Shown here one piece after another: positions 8,030-16,559 of a DNA stretch of 40,936 bases. Numbering within the stretch: position 1 is the stretch's first letter; each line of letters opens with the position of its first letter. The notes under the pieces were generated by a model. The model saw only the letters and a program-made list of their open reading frames with translations. It made no database searches and was not told the DNA's origin. The translations under genes and the position numbers were made by a program. The stretch spans positions 1-40,936 of the forward strand of contig JAJPHY010000145.1 in assembly GCA_021325015.1 (NCBI GenBank). Reading direction: 5' to 3'. This DNA comes from Actinomycetota bacterium (GTDB lineage Bacteria > Actinomycetota > UBA4738 > HRBIN12).

Positions 8030-9176
8030 GCCCGGCCTCCAGCTCGTCGGGTTCGGCCGCGAGCTCCGGCGCCGAGGGCTGGCGGTCGGGACCGGGCGGA
8101 TCGTCACGTTCTGCCGGGCGGCGGCCGCGCTCTCGCCGCTCGACCACGACGACCTCTACTGGGCGGCCCGATCCTCGCTGATCTCCCGTCCGGAGGACGT
8201 GCCGGCCTTCGACCGGGCGTTCCACGAGTACTTCGCGCTCGGGGTCCGGTTCGAGCTCGGCCCGCTGCCGCCCGAGGCGGAGTCGCTCGCCCGTCGCGAG
8301 CTCGGGGAGGAACCGGAGGTCCCGGGTCTGCAGGTCGAGGAGCGCCCCGTCGCCGCGAGCTGGCGCTCGGCCGCCGAGGAGGACGAGACCGAGGGGGAGA
8401 CCGCGGTCCGCATCGTCGCGAGCGCCGCCGAGGTCCTGCGCGAGAAGTCCTTCGCCGATCTCACGGAGGAGGAGCGCGCCCGCGTCTCCCGGCTCATCCG
8501 GCAGCTCGCGGTGAGGGCGCCGGTCCGGCGAACGCGCCGGCTCCATCCCGACGACACGGGCTCGCGCTTCGACATGCGCCGGACCCTGCGCCGGTCGCTG
8601 CGGACCGAGGGCGAGCCGTTCCACCGGGCCTGGCGGGCCCGAGGGCACCGGGCGCGGCCACTCGGCCTGATCCTCGACGTGTCGGGGTCGATGGCCCCGT
8701 ACTCGCGCGCGCTCGTGCAGTTCGCGTTCGCCGCGATGGCGGCCGGCCGCCGGGTGGAGGTCTTCTGCTTCGGGACGCGGCTCACCCGCGTCACGCGGAC
8801 GCTGCGGACCAAGGACCCCGACCGCGCCCTGCACGAGATCGGGCGGCAGGTGGCCGACTGGGAGGGCGGCACCAGGATCGGCCAGTCGCTCAAGGCGCTT
8901 CTCGACGAGTGGAGCCAGCGGGCGGCGCTCCGCGGCTCGGTCGCCGTGATCTGCTCGGACGGGCTCGAGCGGGGCGAGCCCGATCTGCTCCGGCACGAGA
9001 TGGCGAGGCTCCGGCGCCTCGCCCACAAGGTCGTGTGGGTGAACCCGCTGAAGGGGAGCCCTCGCTACGAGCCGCTCGCGCGCGGCATGGCCGCGGCGCT
9101 TCCCTCGATCGACGTGTTCCTCCCCGGCCACAACCTCGAGAGCCTCGAGGAGCTGGGCCGGGTGCTGGGCAACTAG
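8016..9176 (+). CDS. coxE: CoxE-like VWA domain protein
   Basis: This is a 386-aa protein of the CoxE family, partner of the MoxR ATPase. The C-terminal von Willebrand A domain starts around residue 214 and has an intact MIDAS motif, DVSGSM at 221-226, then a conserved Thr in the GGTRIG loop and an ICSDG stretch for the third metal-binding loop. The N-terminal half (residues 1-210) is mostly charged and helical. The GTG start overlaps the ATPase gene by 14 nt. In Oligotropha, CoxD and CoxE are needed to mature the CO dehydrogenase active site; for a form II enzyme the exact job is unknown. The stop codon lies in the left arm of a perfect palindrome. Confidence 0.92.
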   Translation: METAEPGLQLVGFGRELRRRGLAVGTGRIVTFCRAAAALSPLDHDDLYWAARSSLISRPEDVPAFDRAFHEYFALGVRFELGPLPPEAESLARRELGEEPEVPGLQVEERPVAASWRSAAEEDETEGETAVRIVASAAEVLREKSFADLTEEERARVSRLIRQLAVRAPVRRTRRLHPDDTGSRFDMRRTLRRSLRTEGEPFHRAWRARGHRARPLGLILDVSGSMAPYSRALVQFAFAAMAAGRRVEVFCFGTRLTRVTRTLRTKDPDRALHEIGRQVADWEGGTRIGQSLKALLDEWSQRAALRGSVAVICSDGLERGEPDLLRHEMARLRRLAHKVVWVNPLKGSPRYEPLARGMAAALPSIDVFLPGHNLESLEELGRVLGN

Positions 9177-9194
9177 TCCGTCACGGACTAGTTG
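9170..9194. terminator. Perfect 12-bp palindrome, bidirectional terminator candidate
   Basis: Left arm CAACTAGTCCGT (9170-9181) and right arm ACGGACTAGTTG (9183-9194) are exact reverse complements around one central base. Pairing can extend outward through a G-U and two G-C pairs to 9167-9197. Both convergent genes end inside it: the CoxE-like gene with TAG at 9174-9176 and the hydrolase gene with TAG at 9188-9190. There is no T-tract. Confidence 0.65.
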
Positions 9195-9970
9195 TCCGGG
9201 GCCCGGCGCTCGAGGTACTCGTCGACGAGCTGGAGCAACCTGCGTCGACCGAAGCTCGGGTCGTGGCCGCCGTGCACGACCTTCACCGGCAGGTCGCGGA
9301 GCCGGCGCATGCTGTCGACGTAGTCGTGGACGTTCGACTCGGGGAGCTCGTCGAGCAGGTCGCCGGACTCGTACACGCAGTCGCCGGAGAACAGCGTGGC
9401 GGTCTCGGCCTCCCAGAGTCCGATCGAGCCCGGCGTGTGCCCGGGGAGGTGGAGTACCTCGAACGCGCGGTCGCCGAGATCCACGACGTCTCCCTCCTCG
9501 ACGATCCGCGTCGGCGTGGCCGGAACGACCCGGTAGGCGCGCGGGTCGTAGGCCTCGTATGGGAGGGCATCGATCAGGACGCCGGAGGGCGGCGCCGGGT
9601 AGCCCGCGGCGGTCAGGGCGTGCAGCTCCTCGGGCGTGAAGTCCTCGGTGACGAGCGATGCGAACCCGTCGGCCGCCGCGATCGAGGGCGCGTCGGCGCC
9701 GTGGGCGACGATCTCGTCGAACTCGTGAAGGCCGCCCACGTGGTCGTAATGCCGGTGGGTGGCCACCGCGATCACCGGCCGCTCGAGCAGGCGCGCGAGC
9801 CCGTCCCGAAGGCTGGCGATCCCGAGCCCGGTGTCGACGAGCAGGTCGCGGTCCCGGCCACGGACCAGCCAGAGGTTGGCCCGGAGCAGGGGGTCCACGT
9901 GCGCCTCCCAGATCCGGACGACGCCGTCGCCGGCCTCCTCCGCATCGAACCAGCGCTCCGCGACGCGCAC
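9188..9970 (-). CDS. Metallo-beta-lactamase-fold hydrolase
   Basis: This is a 260-aa metallo-beta-lactamase-superfamily protein with the metal motif THRHYDH (H72, H74, D76, H77). A further ligand region LPGHTPGS and a FSGDCVY Asp give the complete two-metal set. The overall layout is like glyoxalase II and lactonase members. It has no signal peptide, so it is cytoplasmic. The GTG start has GGGAGC 4 nt upstream. It lies 19 nt behind the lipoprotein gene and is probably the last gene of the minus-strand unit that starts at glcD. The substrate cannot be told from sequence. Confidence 0.85.
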   Translation of the reverse strand: MRVAERWFDAEEAGDGVVRIWEAHVDPLLRANLWLVRGRDRDLLVDTGLGIASLRDGLARLLERPVIAVATHRHYDHVGGLHEFDEIVAHGADAPSIAAADGFASLVTEDFTPEELHALTAAGYPAPPSGVLIDALPYEAYDPRAYRVVPATPTRIVEEGDVVDLGDRAFEVLHLPGHTPGSIGLWEAETATLFSGDCVYESGDLLDELPESNVHDYVDSMRRLRDLPVKVVHGGHDPSFGRRRLLQLVDEYLERRAPDN

Positions 9971-9989
9971 GCGAGCTCCCGCGATCCGC

Positions 9990-10601
9990 TCAGCCGACGG
10001 AGAAGCTGCCCACGATCTGGTCGCACCCGGCGAGCAGCTCGGTCTGCCCCGAGTCGTCGTACTGGCAGTTCACGAAGTACTCGGTCGTCCCGTCGAAGGC
10101 GAGCACGAGCCGGCTGCGGACCGGCTGTCCGTCCGGGTTGTTCGCCGTGCCGGTGAACCCCAGGGCGGGGAGCCCCGCCATCGTCTCGTCGGTCGGCCCG
10201 CTGTCGATACCGCCCCCGGCCTGCGTGAACAGGGCCGAGATCTGCTGGCCGATCCCGGCCTTCTGGTCGTCGATGTTGGCGCTCGTGATCGGGACGTTGA
10301 TCGTGTATCCGGAGACCGAGACGAAGTTGATCGCGTCGATTCCCACCGTCTCGTTCCAGAGCTGGTTCCCGGAGGAGGCGGTCGTCCCCGACAGCGTGAA
10401 CTCCTGCCAGCTCTCCGGGTACTGGAACGCGATCCCGTTGCCGCTGAAGGTCTTGCCCGCCGTCGTCGGCGAGGACGTCTCGCTCGACGCGACGGTCGGG
10501 CTCGAGGAGGCGGACCCGCCGCCCCCGCCGTTGCTGCAGGCGACGAGCGCGAGTGCAGAGACGAGCGCAAGGACGAGCGAGATGCGGATGCGCGTGCGCA
10601 C
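9990..10601 (-). CDS. Putative lipoprotein, PsbP/Mog1-like
   Basis: This 203-aa protein has a classic lipoprotein signal: Arg-rich n-region, hydrophobic core and the lipobox LVAC, with the Cys followed by a Gly/Ser/Thr linker of about 30 residues. The mature domain opens with IAFQYPESWQEF, which resembles the start of PsbP/Mog1-fold proteins, and has a Cys pair near the end that may form a disulfide. Start GTG at 10601 was chosen because AGGGGGG lies upstream and the signal peptide starts there; the frame opens 10 codons earlier. Function unknown. A -10-like TACGAT lies about 30 nt upstream. Confidence 0.75.
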   Translation of the reverse strand: MRTRIRISLVLALVSALALVACSNGGGGGSASSSPTVASSETSSPTTAGKTFSGNGIAFQYPESWQEFTLSGTTASSGNQLWNETVGIDAINFVSVSGYTINVPITSANIDDQKAGIGQQISALFTQAGGGIDSGPTDETMAGLPALGFTGTANNPDGQPVRSRLVLAFDGTTEYFVNCQYDDSGQTELLAGCDQIVGSFSVG

Positions 10602-10629
10602 GAGGCCCCCCTGACTCGGTGGTCGGCCC

Positions 10630-10635
10630 ATCGTA
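10630..10635 (-). promoter_or_regulatory. Candidate -10 box for the lipoprotein gene
   Basis: TACGAT on the minus strand, 28 nt before the GTG at 10601, in the 73-nt gap behind the beta-propeller gene. A short leader with an AGGGGGG ribosome binding site would result. Confidence 0.3.
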
Positions 10636-10674
10636 GCCGCAAGGTCGGGAGGGCGCCAGCGGTCGGGCGGTCGC

Positions 10675-11730
10675 TCAGTACGCGAGCTCCAGCGCTCCGT
10701 CCAGGAACAGGTGGATCCCGCGGGGCCTCGTCCCGCCGGGCACCGGGGCGACGGTGTCGATGTTCAGGTCGAGCAGGCGGATGCGCCCGCTCTCCAGGCG
10801 GAACGCGATCCGGTGGAGCGGTCGGGACACGCTGAAGTCCGCCACGGGGGCCTGCACGAGCGTGGTCACGGTGCCGTCGGCGACGGCGACCTCGACGAGC
10901 CCCTGCGGGGCGAAGCTCAGGTCGGGGAGCCGCTTCCACCACCACGCGACGATGGTGTCGGCGTCGAGCCACACCGGGCGGAGCAGCGACCGAGCGCACG
11001 TCCCGGTCGTGAGCGTCCGAGGGTTCGAGCCGTCGACGCCGATCAGCCGGACGCCGCCGCTGCAGCCGTCGGTTCCGGCCCGGTGCGTGTACGCGATGGT
11101 CGTGGAGTCGGGGCTGAACGACGGATACCAGGAGTCGCCGTCGTGCGTGAGCCGGCGAACCTCGTGCACGCCCGTTCGCGCCACGTAGATGTCGGAGCGG
11201 AACACGTCGACGTCGTTGCCGTGATCGACGGCGACCCACCTGCCGTCCGGCGAGGCCGCGAGGTGCAACGGCGCGCGGTCGGCGTTCGAGAACGCCACCA
11301 GCTTGCGGTCGTGTCCCGTGGTGAGGTTCTCGTACCAGACCGAGTTCACGCTCGGGTCGCGATCGGGGCTGTCGCCGGAGCCGTTGGCGTCGGGGAGGAA
11401 GACCACGGCCCGGCCGCCGCGGGTGAGCAGCGGGAAGCTCGCGTCGTCGATCGTGAACCGCTCCGCGCCCGTCGCGGCGTCGAACCCCAAAACGTCGGAG
11501 GTTCCGCCCGCGCCGGGTCGCGCGGCCGCGAGCACCCCGCCCGAGAGCGAGACGAACGGGCCGACCTTCGAGAAGCGCTGCAGGACCGTGCCGGACAGCG
11601 TGGCGGTCGCCGCGCGGTCGTTTCCGCCCGTGTACGCAAGCGCCGGTGTCTTCGCGGCCCGGGCGGCGGGCGCCTGCGCGATCAGCAGGCCGGCGACCGC
11701 GGCGCAGATCAGGATCCGTCGATCACGCAT
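10675..11730 (-). CDS. Secreted TolB-like beta-propeller protein
   Basis: This 351-aa protein carries an N-terminal signal peptide (hydrophobic core at residues 5-22, likely cleavage after AARA). The rest is made of short beta-strand repeats of the PD40/TolB type; the clearest is WYPSFSPDSTTIAYT, and others contain SPDGRWVAV and GFDAATGAERF. It is thus likely a cell-surface or secreted beta-propeller for binding. It has no catalytic motif that I recognise. The ATG overlaps the glcF 3' end by 8 nt and has GGGAGAGG upstream, so it is translated with the glycolate oxidase genes, which is unusual for a secreted protein. Two cysteines in the middle may form a disulfide. Confidence 0.75.
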   Translation of the reverse strand: MRDRRILICAAVAGLLIAQAPAARAAKTPALAYTGGNDRAATATLSGTVLQRFSKVGPFVSLSGGVLAAARPGAGGTSDVLGFDAATGAERFTIDDASFPLLTRGGRAVVFLPDANGSGDSPDRDPSVNSVWYENLTTGHDRKLVAFSNADRAPLHLAASPDGRWVAVDHGNDVDVFRSDIYVARTGVHEVRRLTHDGDSWYPSFSPDSTTIAYTHRAGTDGCSGGVRLIGVDGSNPRTLTTGTCARSLLRPVWLDADTIVAWWWKRLPDLSFAPQGLVEVAVADGTVTTLVQAPVADFSVSRPLHRIAFRLESGRIRLLDLNIDTVAPVPGGTRPRGIHLFLDGALELAY

Positions 11731-13045
11731 GGACCTCTCCCTCCCGTGCGGGCTCCTCCGCCGCGTACGCCCGATCGAGGATCTCGACCGGATGCAGGAC
11801 GCGGAGGTCGGTCCCGAGCGCCCGGAGCCCCGCCGAGATCTGCATGGTGCACCCGGGGTTCGCCGACGCGACGACCTCGGCGCCGGTCGCCGCGATCGCC
11901 TCGGCCTTTCGGCGCATCAGCTCGTCGGCGGTCTGCGGCTGGAGCACGTTGTACAGGCCGGCCGCGCCGCAGCAGCGGTCGCCGTCGGCGACGTCGACGA
12001 GCTCGATCCCGGGGATTCGGCGCAGGAGCGCGCGCGGCTCCTCGCGCAGGTGTTGGACGCGAAGAGCGTGGCACGCGTCGTGGACGGCGACGCGCGTGAA
12101 GCCCGGGTTGGCGTTCGGGCCCCGGAGGCCGTCGCCGGCGAGGAGCTCGGTCACGTCGCGGACCTTGGAGGCGAACGCCGCCGCGTCGTCGGTCCCAAGC
12201 AGCTCGCCGATCTCCTTCAAGTGCGCGCCGCACCCCGAGGCGTTCACGACCACGAGGTCGGCCTCGGCGAACGCGCGCAGGTTCCGGCGGGCGAGCGCCC
12301 TCGCGGTCTCGAGCCGGCCGTGGTGCGCGGGCAGGGCCCCGCAGCAGGTCTGCGCCCGCGGCGCGAGCACGCGCCATCCGTTTCGGGCGAGCGCGCGAGC
12401 GGTCGCGCGGTTCACCTCCCGGTACCACTGATCCTGCACGCACCCGGTGAGCATCGCGAGCGTCCCCTTCGGCTCGCCGACGGGATCGGTCACTGCCGGC
12501 ACGCGCGGCCCGGGTCGTGCGCGCGGGACCAGCCCGCGCACGCGCTTGGGCAGGAACGGCCGCGCGAGCGGGGTGAACGTCCGCGCGAGCGAGAGCAGCC
12601 ACCGCCTCGGCAGCGCGACCTCGAGCCCGAGGCGGCGCAGGAGGCGCTCGCGGCCCGCGCGAAGCGGCTCGACCTGCACCCGCGCGCGCTCCATCATCCG
12701 GCCGAACGGCACGTGCGACGGGCAGACGTCCTCGCACGCGCGACACACGAGGCAGAGGTCCATGAAGCGGGCGAACGTGGCGTCGACCTCCGCCCGCCCC
12801 TCCGCGACGAGCCGCATGGCCGCGATCCGGCCCCGGGGAGAGGCCGACTCGTCTCCGGTCAGCCGGTAGGTCGGGCAGTGGGGGAGGCACAGACCGCAGG
12901 CCACGCACGTCGCGAGGTCGGCGTCCGCCGGCGCGTCCCCGCCGCGCCAGCCCGGCTCGAGACCCGGGACCGGGCCGACGAACCTGGCCCCCTGCGGCAG
13001 CCCGGCGCCGACCACGGCGCCGCCGGTTGCGTCCGGCTCGAGCAT
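11723..13045 (-). CDS. glcF: Glycolate oxidase iron-sulfur subunit GlcF
   Basis: This is the electron-transfer subunit of the membrane-linked glycolate (or D-lactate) dehydrogenase. It has 440 aa. Two [4Fe-4S] ferredoxin motifs sit at C47, C50, C53, C57 and C98, C101, C104, C108. Two CCG domains follow, with CCGALPAHHG and CCGAAGLYN. Its ATG overlaps the glcE stop (ATGA). It takes electrons from the FAD subunits GlcD and GlcE and hands them to the quinone pool. The D-E-F order is the usual one, and overlaps imply a fixed ratio of subunits. Confidence 0.95.
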   Translation of the reverse strand: MLEPDATGGAVVGAGLPQGARFVGPVPGLEPGWRGGDAPADADLATCVACGLCLPHCPTYRLTGDESASPRGRIAAMRLVAEGRAEVDATFARFMDLCLVCRACEDVCPSHVPFGRMMERARVQVEPLRAGRERLLRRLGLEVALPRRWLLSLARTFTPLARPFLPKRVRGLVPRARPGPRVPAVTDPVGEPKGTLAMLTGCVQDQWYREVNRATARALARNGWRVLAPRAQTCCGALPAHHGRLETARALARRNLRAFAEADLVVVNASGCGAHLKEIGELLGTDDAAAFASKVRDVTELLAGDGLRGPNANPGFTRVAVHDACHALRVQHLREEPRALLRRIPGIELVDVADGDRCCGAAGLYNVLQPQTADELMRRKAEAIAATGAEVVASANPGCTMQISAGLRALGTDLRVLHPVEILDRAYAAEEPAREGEVHA

Positions 13046-14097
13046 CAGATCCCTCCCCAGAACCGCCCCGGGGCGAGCACGCCCGCCGGGTCGAACGACG
13101 CCTTCAGCCGCCGGTGGACCTCCATCGCCGGCACGGGTGCGTCCCCGAGCCCACCCGGCCCCTTCACCACGGGGGCGATGCCCCCGAGGCGCGCGGCCCG
13201 CTCACGGACAACCGCGAGCTCGCCGTCGGCGGCGTCCAGCCCAACCCAGGCGATCCCGACGCCGGCGAGCGCCCCCCAGGCGTCCGGCGCCTCGGCGAGG
13301 AGCTCGGGGAGTCGGGACGGCGGAACCGCGGCCTCGAGCACGAGCGCGCGCTCCTCCCAGGGCCGGCGAAGGGGGAAGGGGGCCTCGTCCAGGAGCTCGA
13401 TCACCGACGCGGACCCCGCCACGGCGAGGGTCTGCTCCTCGACCTGCTCGCCCCAGCCCTCCAGGCGAACCTCGGTCGTCTCCGGCGTGGCGAGGACCGC
13501 CGCCGGAAGCGGCACCCGCTCGAGCAGGCGCGCCGCGGTCTCCAGGCCACCCCCGGCCAGGACCGTCCTCCGGGCCTGCGGCCGGGGCCGCACCTTGAGC
13601 GCGACCTGCACGATCACCCCCAGGGTCCCGAGCGAGCCGGTCACGAGCTTGTGCAGGTCGTAGCCGGTCACGTTCTTGACGGTTCGCGCGCCGCTCCGCA
13701 CGAGCCGTCCGTCGCCGGTCACGAGCTCGACCTCCAGGACGGAATCCCGGACCGCCCCCACCGACAGCCGTCGGGGCGACACGGCCGCGGCGGCGATCAC
13801 GCCGCCCACCGTGGCCTCGGGCGGCGCGTCGACCGGCCACTCCTGATCGGCCTCGGCGAGCGCCCGCTGCAGGTCACCCACCCGCATGCCGGCGCCCACG
13901 ACGGCGATCATCTCCGCCGGCTCGTACGCGATCAGGTCGTCGAGCATGGTCGTCCAGAGCTCCACGTCGGTCTCGCACGGGTTGCCCTTGTCCATGTGGG
14001 TGCGGCCGCCGACGATCAGGACCCGCGTCCGGTGCCGGCTGGCCTCGCGCAGGACCTCGAGTACGTCGGCCTTCGAGTGCGGGTGGATCAGATCCAC
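13045..14097 (-). CDS. glcE: Glycolate oxidase FAD-binding subunit GlcE
   Basis: This is the second FAD-binding subunit of glycolate oxidase, 350 aa, a shortened relative of GlcD. The PP-loop region is TRVLIVGGRTHMDKG, where GlcD has the longer GSGTGL loop, and the FAD site continues in ATVGGVIAAAAVSPRR. Near the end DPAGVLAPGRF is typical of the family. The start is a GTG at 14097 that overlaps the glcD stop by 10 nt and has GGAGGGG directly upstream. The frame stays open further upstream but that part is antiparallel shadow of glcD. It works in complex with GlcD and GlcF. Confidence 0.93.
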   Translation of the reverse strand: MDLIHPHSKADVLEVLREASRHRTRVLIVGGRTHMDKGNPCETDVELWTTMLDDLIAYEPAEMIAVVGAGMRVGDLQRALAEADQEWPVDAPPEATVGGVIAAAAVSPRRLSVGAVRDSVLEVELVTGDGRLVRSGARTVKNVTGYDLHKLVTGSLGTLGVIVQVALKVRPRPQARRTVLAGGGLETAARLLERVPLPAAVLATPETTEVRLEGWGEQVEEQTLAVAGSASVIELLDEAPFPLRRPWEERALVLEAAVPPSRLPELLAEAPDAWGALAGVGIAWVGLDAADGELAVVRERAARLGGIAPVVKGPGGLGDAPVPAMEVHRRLKASFDPAGVLAPGRFWGGI

Positions 14098-15551
14098 GAC
14101 CCCTCCGGGAGCGAGGCCGCGGCCCCCGCCGCGTCCGCGCCGCGCGCCATCGCGAAGTCGCCGCACCTGGCGCCCTCCGGCAGCACCTTGTGCGGGTTCA
14201 TGCGGCCGTCGGGGTCGAACGCCGTTCGAACGCACGCCTGCGCCGCGAGATCGTCGTCGGTGAACACGAGCGGCATGAACTCGCGCTTCTCCAGCCCGAT
14301 CCCGTGCTCGCCGGAGAGCGCGCCGCCGACCGAGATGCACAGCCGCACGATCTCATCGGAGGCGCGGAGCACCCGCTCTAGCGTCCCGGGGACGCGCCGG
14401 TCGAACGACAGGAGCGGGTGGAGGTTCCCGTCGCCGGCGTGGAACACGTTGGTGACGACGAGCCCGTGGCGAGCGGCGATCTCGTACACGCCGGCCAGGA
14501 CGCGGGCGAGCGAGCTCCGCGGCACGACGCAGTCGTGCAGGTGGTAGTGGGGGGCGATCTGCGCGACGGCGCCGAACGCGCTCTTGCGCCCCTTCCAGAT
14601 CAGGCCGCGCTCGGCCTCGTCGCGGGCGACGCGGACGCTCCGGACCCGGTGCTCGCGCGCCGCCCGTTCGACCGCCTCCGACTGCGCGCGCACCGAGGCG
14701 GGGGTTCCGTCGACCTCGACGATCAGGATGGCCGCGGCATCGGTCGGGTAGCCCGCGTGGGCGAAGCTCTCCGCGGCCACGACGATGCCGTGGTCCATCA
14801 TCTCGATGGCGGCCGGCACGACGCCGGAGGCGATGATCGCCGAGACCGTCGCCGCGCAGTCCTCGACCGTCTCGAAATCGAAGAGCATCGTGCGCACGTC
14901 CGGCGGCAGCGGCGTGAGGCGCACGCAGACGGCCGCCACGATCCCCACCGTGCCCTCGGAGCCGATCACGACGCCTCGCAGGTCGTAGCCGGCGGCCTCG
15001 GGCGCCTCCGAGCCGAGGCGCACCACCGACGCGTCGGGGAGCACGAGGTCGAGCGCGAGGACGTGGTTCGAGGTCACGCCGTACGCGAGGCAGTGCAGAC
15101 CGCCGGCGTTGGTGTTCACGTTGCCGCCGATCGAGCTGGTCTGCTGCGAGGAGGGGTCCGGTGCGTACGTGAACCCGGAGGGCGCGAGCGCCGTCGCGAG
15201 GTCGAGGTTCGGCAGTCCGGGCTCGACCCACGCGAGGCGGTCCTCCGGGCGGACCTCGAGGATGCGCGTCATCTTCGAGGTCACCACCACCAGCGCGTCG
15301 GCGATCGGCGTCGACGCGCCGGCCAGCCCGGTGCCCGAGCCCCGAGGGACGATCGGCAGCCCGTGCTCGCCGGCGATCCGCACGCACGCGACCACGTCCT
15401 CGAGCGAGCGCGGGAAGGCGACCAGCGCGCAGGCCCCTTCGACCATCGAGGCGTCGCGCGCGTACAGCGCCCGGGACAGAGGGTCCGACAGCACCTCGGA
15501 CGGACCGAGCGCGTCCTCGAGCGCGCGCTGCGCGGCGTCGACGTCGGCCAT
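14088..15551 (-). CDS. glcD: Glycolate oxidase catalytic subunit GlcD
   Basis: This is the catalytic FAD subunit that oxidises glycolate to glyoxylate (or D-lactate to pyruvate). It has 487 aa. The FAD-binding PP-loop is VPRGSGTGLAG, and the second FAD motif is SSIGGNVNTNAGG. The C-terminal FAD-oxidase domain has the conserved NVFHAGDGNLHPL and GALSGEHGIG segments that carry catalytic histidines. The close with AFDPDGRMNPHKVLP is diagnostic. ATG start at 15551; a TAGCCT box ends 12 nt before it, giving a leader of only a few nt. Glycolate is a product of photorespiration and of phosphoglycolate salvage, so this is a general carbon-scavenging enzyme. Confidence 0.95.
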   Translation of the reverse strand: MADVDAAQRALEDALGPSEVLSDPLSRALYARDASMVEGACALVAFPRSLEDVVACVRIAGEHGLPIVPRGSGTGLAGASTPIADALVVVTSKMTRILEVRPEDRLAWVEPGLPNLDLATALAPSGFTYAPDPSSQQTSSIGGNVNTNAGGLHCLAYGVTSNHVLALDLVLPDASVVRLGSEAPEAAGYDLRGVVIGSEGTVGIVAAVCVRLTPLPPDVRTMLFDFETVEDCAATVSAIIASGVVPAAIEMMDHGIVVAAESFAHAGYPTDAAAILIVEVDGTPASVRAQSEAVERAAREHRVRSVRVARDEAERGLIWKGRKSAFGAVAQIAPHYHLHDCVVPRSSLARVLAGVYEIAARHGLVVTNVFHAGDGNLHPLLSFDRRVPGTLERVLRASDEIVRLCISVGGALSGEHGIGLEKREFMPLVFTDDDLAAQACVRTAFDPDGRMNPHKVLPEGARCGDFAMARGADAAGAAASLPEGSWI

Positions 15552-15563
15552 GGCGTGCCCACA

Positions 15564-15569
15564 AGGCTA
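15564..15569 (-). promoter_or_regulatory. Candidate -10 box of the glc operon
   Basis: TAGCCT on the minus strand ends 12 nt before the glcD ATG. The expected transcription start leaves a leader of about 5 nt and no room for a ribosome binding site. Confidence 0.4.
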
Positions 15570-15627
15570 CCCCCATGCGCGCCGCGCAGGTGCGCGATCG
15601 GCGCGGGGAGGTCGGGGAGCCGGGCGC

Positions 15628-15975
15628 TCAGGCCACGCGGCCGGGGGCGCCGTCGGGGGTCGAGAAGGGGAGGCCCTGGCGCTCCCACTCCTCCATGCCG
15701 CCCTCGACGTTGTAGGCCTCGAACCCGCGAGCCCGGAGCATCAGCGTGGCGAGCTCGCTGCGGTTGCCGCTGCGGCAGATGACCGCCACCGGGCGCTCGG
15801 GGTCGAGGTCGCCCGTCGCTCCGGCCATGATGGTGTTCAGCGGGATGTGGAGGGCGCCCTCGACGCGTCCCGCCGCCCACTCGTACGGCTCGCGGCAGTC
15901 GACCAGCTGAATCTCGTTCAGCCGCTCGTAGACGCCGCGAGGCGTCGTGAGCTCGGTCTTGAGGTCCTCGGCCAT
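15628..15975 (-). CDS. Single-domain rhodanese-like sulfurtransferase
   Basis: This is a 115-aa single rhodanese domain. The catalytic cysteine is in the loop CRSGNRS, which is the form of active-site loop found in GlpE/PspE-like enzymes. The N-terminal part has IQLVDCREPYEW and HIPLNTI, both typical; the domain closes with YNVEGGMEEWERQGLP. It moves sulfane sulfur between carriers in the cytoplasm. A TAGGAT box on the minus strand lies 10 nt before the ATG, and GGAG lies 4 nt before it, so it may be expressed both from its own promoter and with the upstream macro-domain gene, which ends 16 nt away. Confidence 0.92.
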   Translation of the reverse strand: MAEDLKTELTTPRGVYERLNEIQLVDCREPYEWAAGRVEGALHIPLNTIMAGATGDLDPERPVAVICRSGNRSELATLMLRARGFEAYNVEGGMEEWERQGLPFSTPDGAPGRVA

Positions 15976-15991
15976 CGAACTCCAAATCCTA

Positions 15992-16552
15992 TCAGGGCGG
16001 TGGGATATCCCCCGCCCCCGACCCGGCGTCCGCGAGCGCGCGCTGGAACGCGTCGAACACGTCCCGCCCGTGAACGTCCCGGCCGAGCAGGACGAATCGC
16101 ACCTCCTCCACCTGCGTGCGCGCGCGGCGGACGGCGCCGATCGCAACGGGGGCGGCGAGGTCCACCGGGTACCCGTACACGCCAGTCGAGATCCCGGGGA
16201 ACGCCACGGTTCGGGCGCCGAGCTCGTCGGCCACACGCAGGGACTCGACGTGGCAGCTCGCGAGCAGCTCGGAGGGGTCCTCCCACTCGGAGAACACGGG
16301 GCCCACCGTGTGGATCACCCACCTCGCCGGCAGGTCGCCGGCGGTGGTGGCGACGGCCTTGCCGGTCGGCAGACCCTCCGGGTAGCGGGTGCGGCGGATC
16401 TCCCGGCACGCCGCCAGGATCGCGGGGCCGCCCCGCCGGTGGATCGCCCCGTCGACCCCGCCGCCGCCGAGCAGCGAGGGGTTGGCGGCGTTCACGATCG
16501 CGTCGACCTCCTGCTCGGTGATGTCGCCACGAACGACGACGATGCGGGGCAT
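15992..16552 (-). CDS. Macro-domain ADP-ribose-binding protein
   Basis: This 186-aa protein is a stand-alone macro domain of the YmdB/MacroD type. The ligand-binding features are intact: RGDITEQEVDAIVNAAN, then GGGGVDGAIHRRGG, and the phosphate loop GISTGVYGYP. Members remove acetyl from O-acetyl-ADP-ribose and hydrolyse mono-ADP-ribose on proteins or nucleic acids. The second of two close ATGs (16552) was chosen because MPRIVVVRGDIT is the normal start of the family and a TAGGAT box sits exactly 7 nt before it. It diverges from a PfkB kinase gene with only 47 nt between the start codons. Confidence 0.92.
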   Translation of the reverse strand: MPRIVVVRGDITEQEVDAIVNAANPSLLGGGGVDGAIHRRGGPAILAACREIRRTRYPEGLPTGKAVATTAGDLPARWVIHTVGPVFSEWEDPSELLASCHVESLRVADELGARTVAFPGISTGVYGYPVDLAAPVAIGAVRRARTQVEEVRFVLLGRDVHGRDVFDAFQRALADAGSGAGDIPPP

Positions 16553-16559
16553 GGACCAC

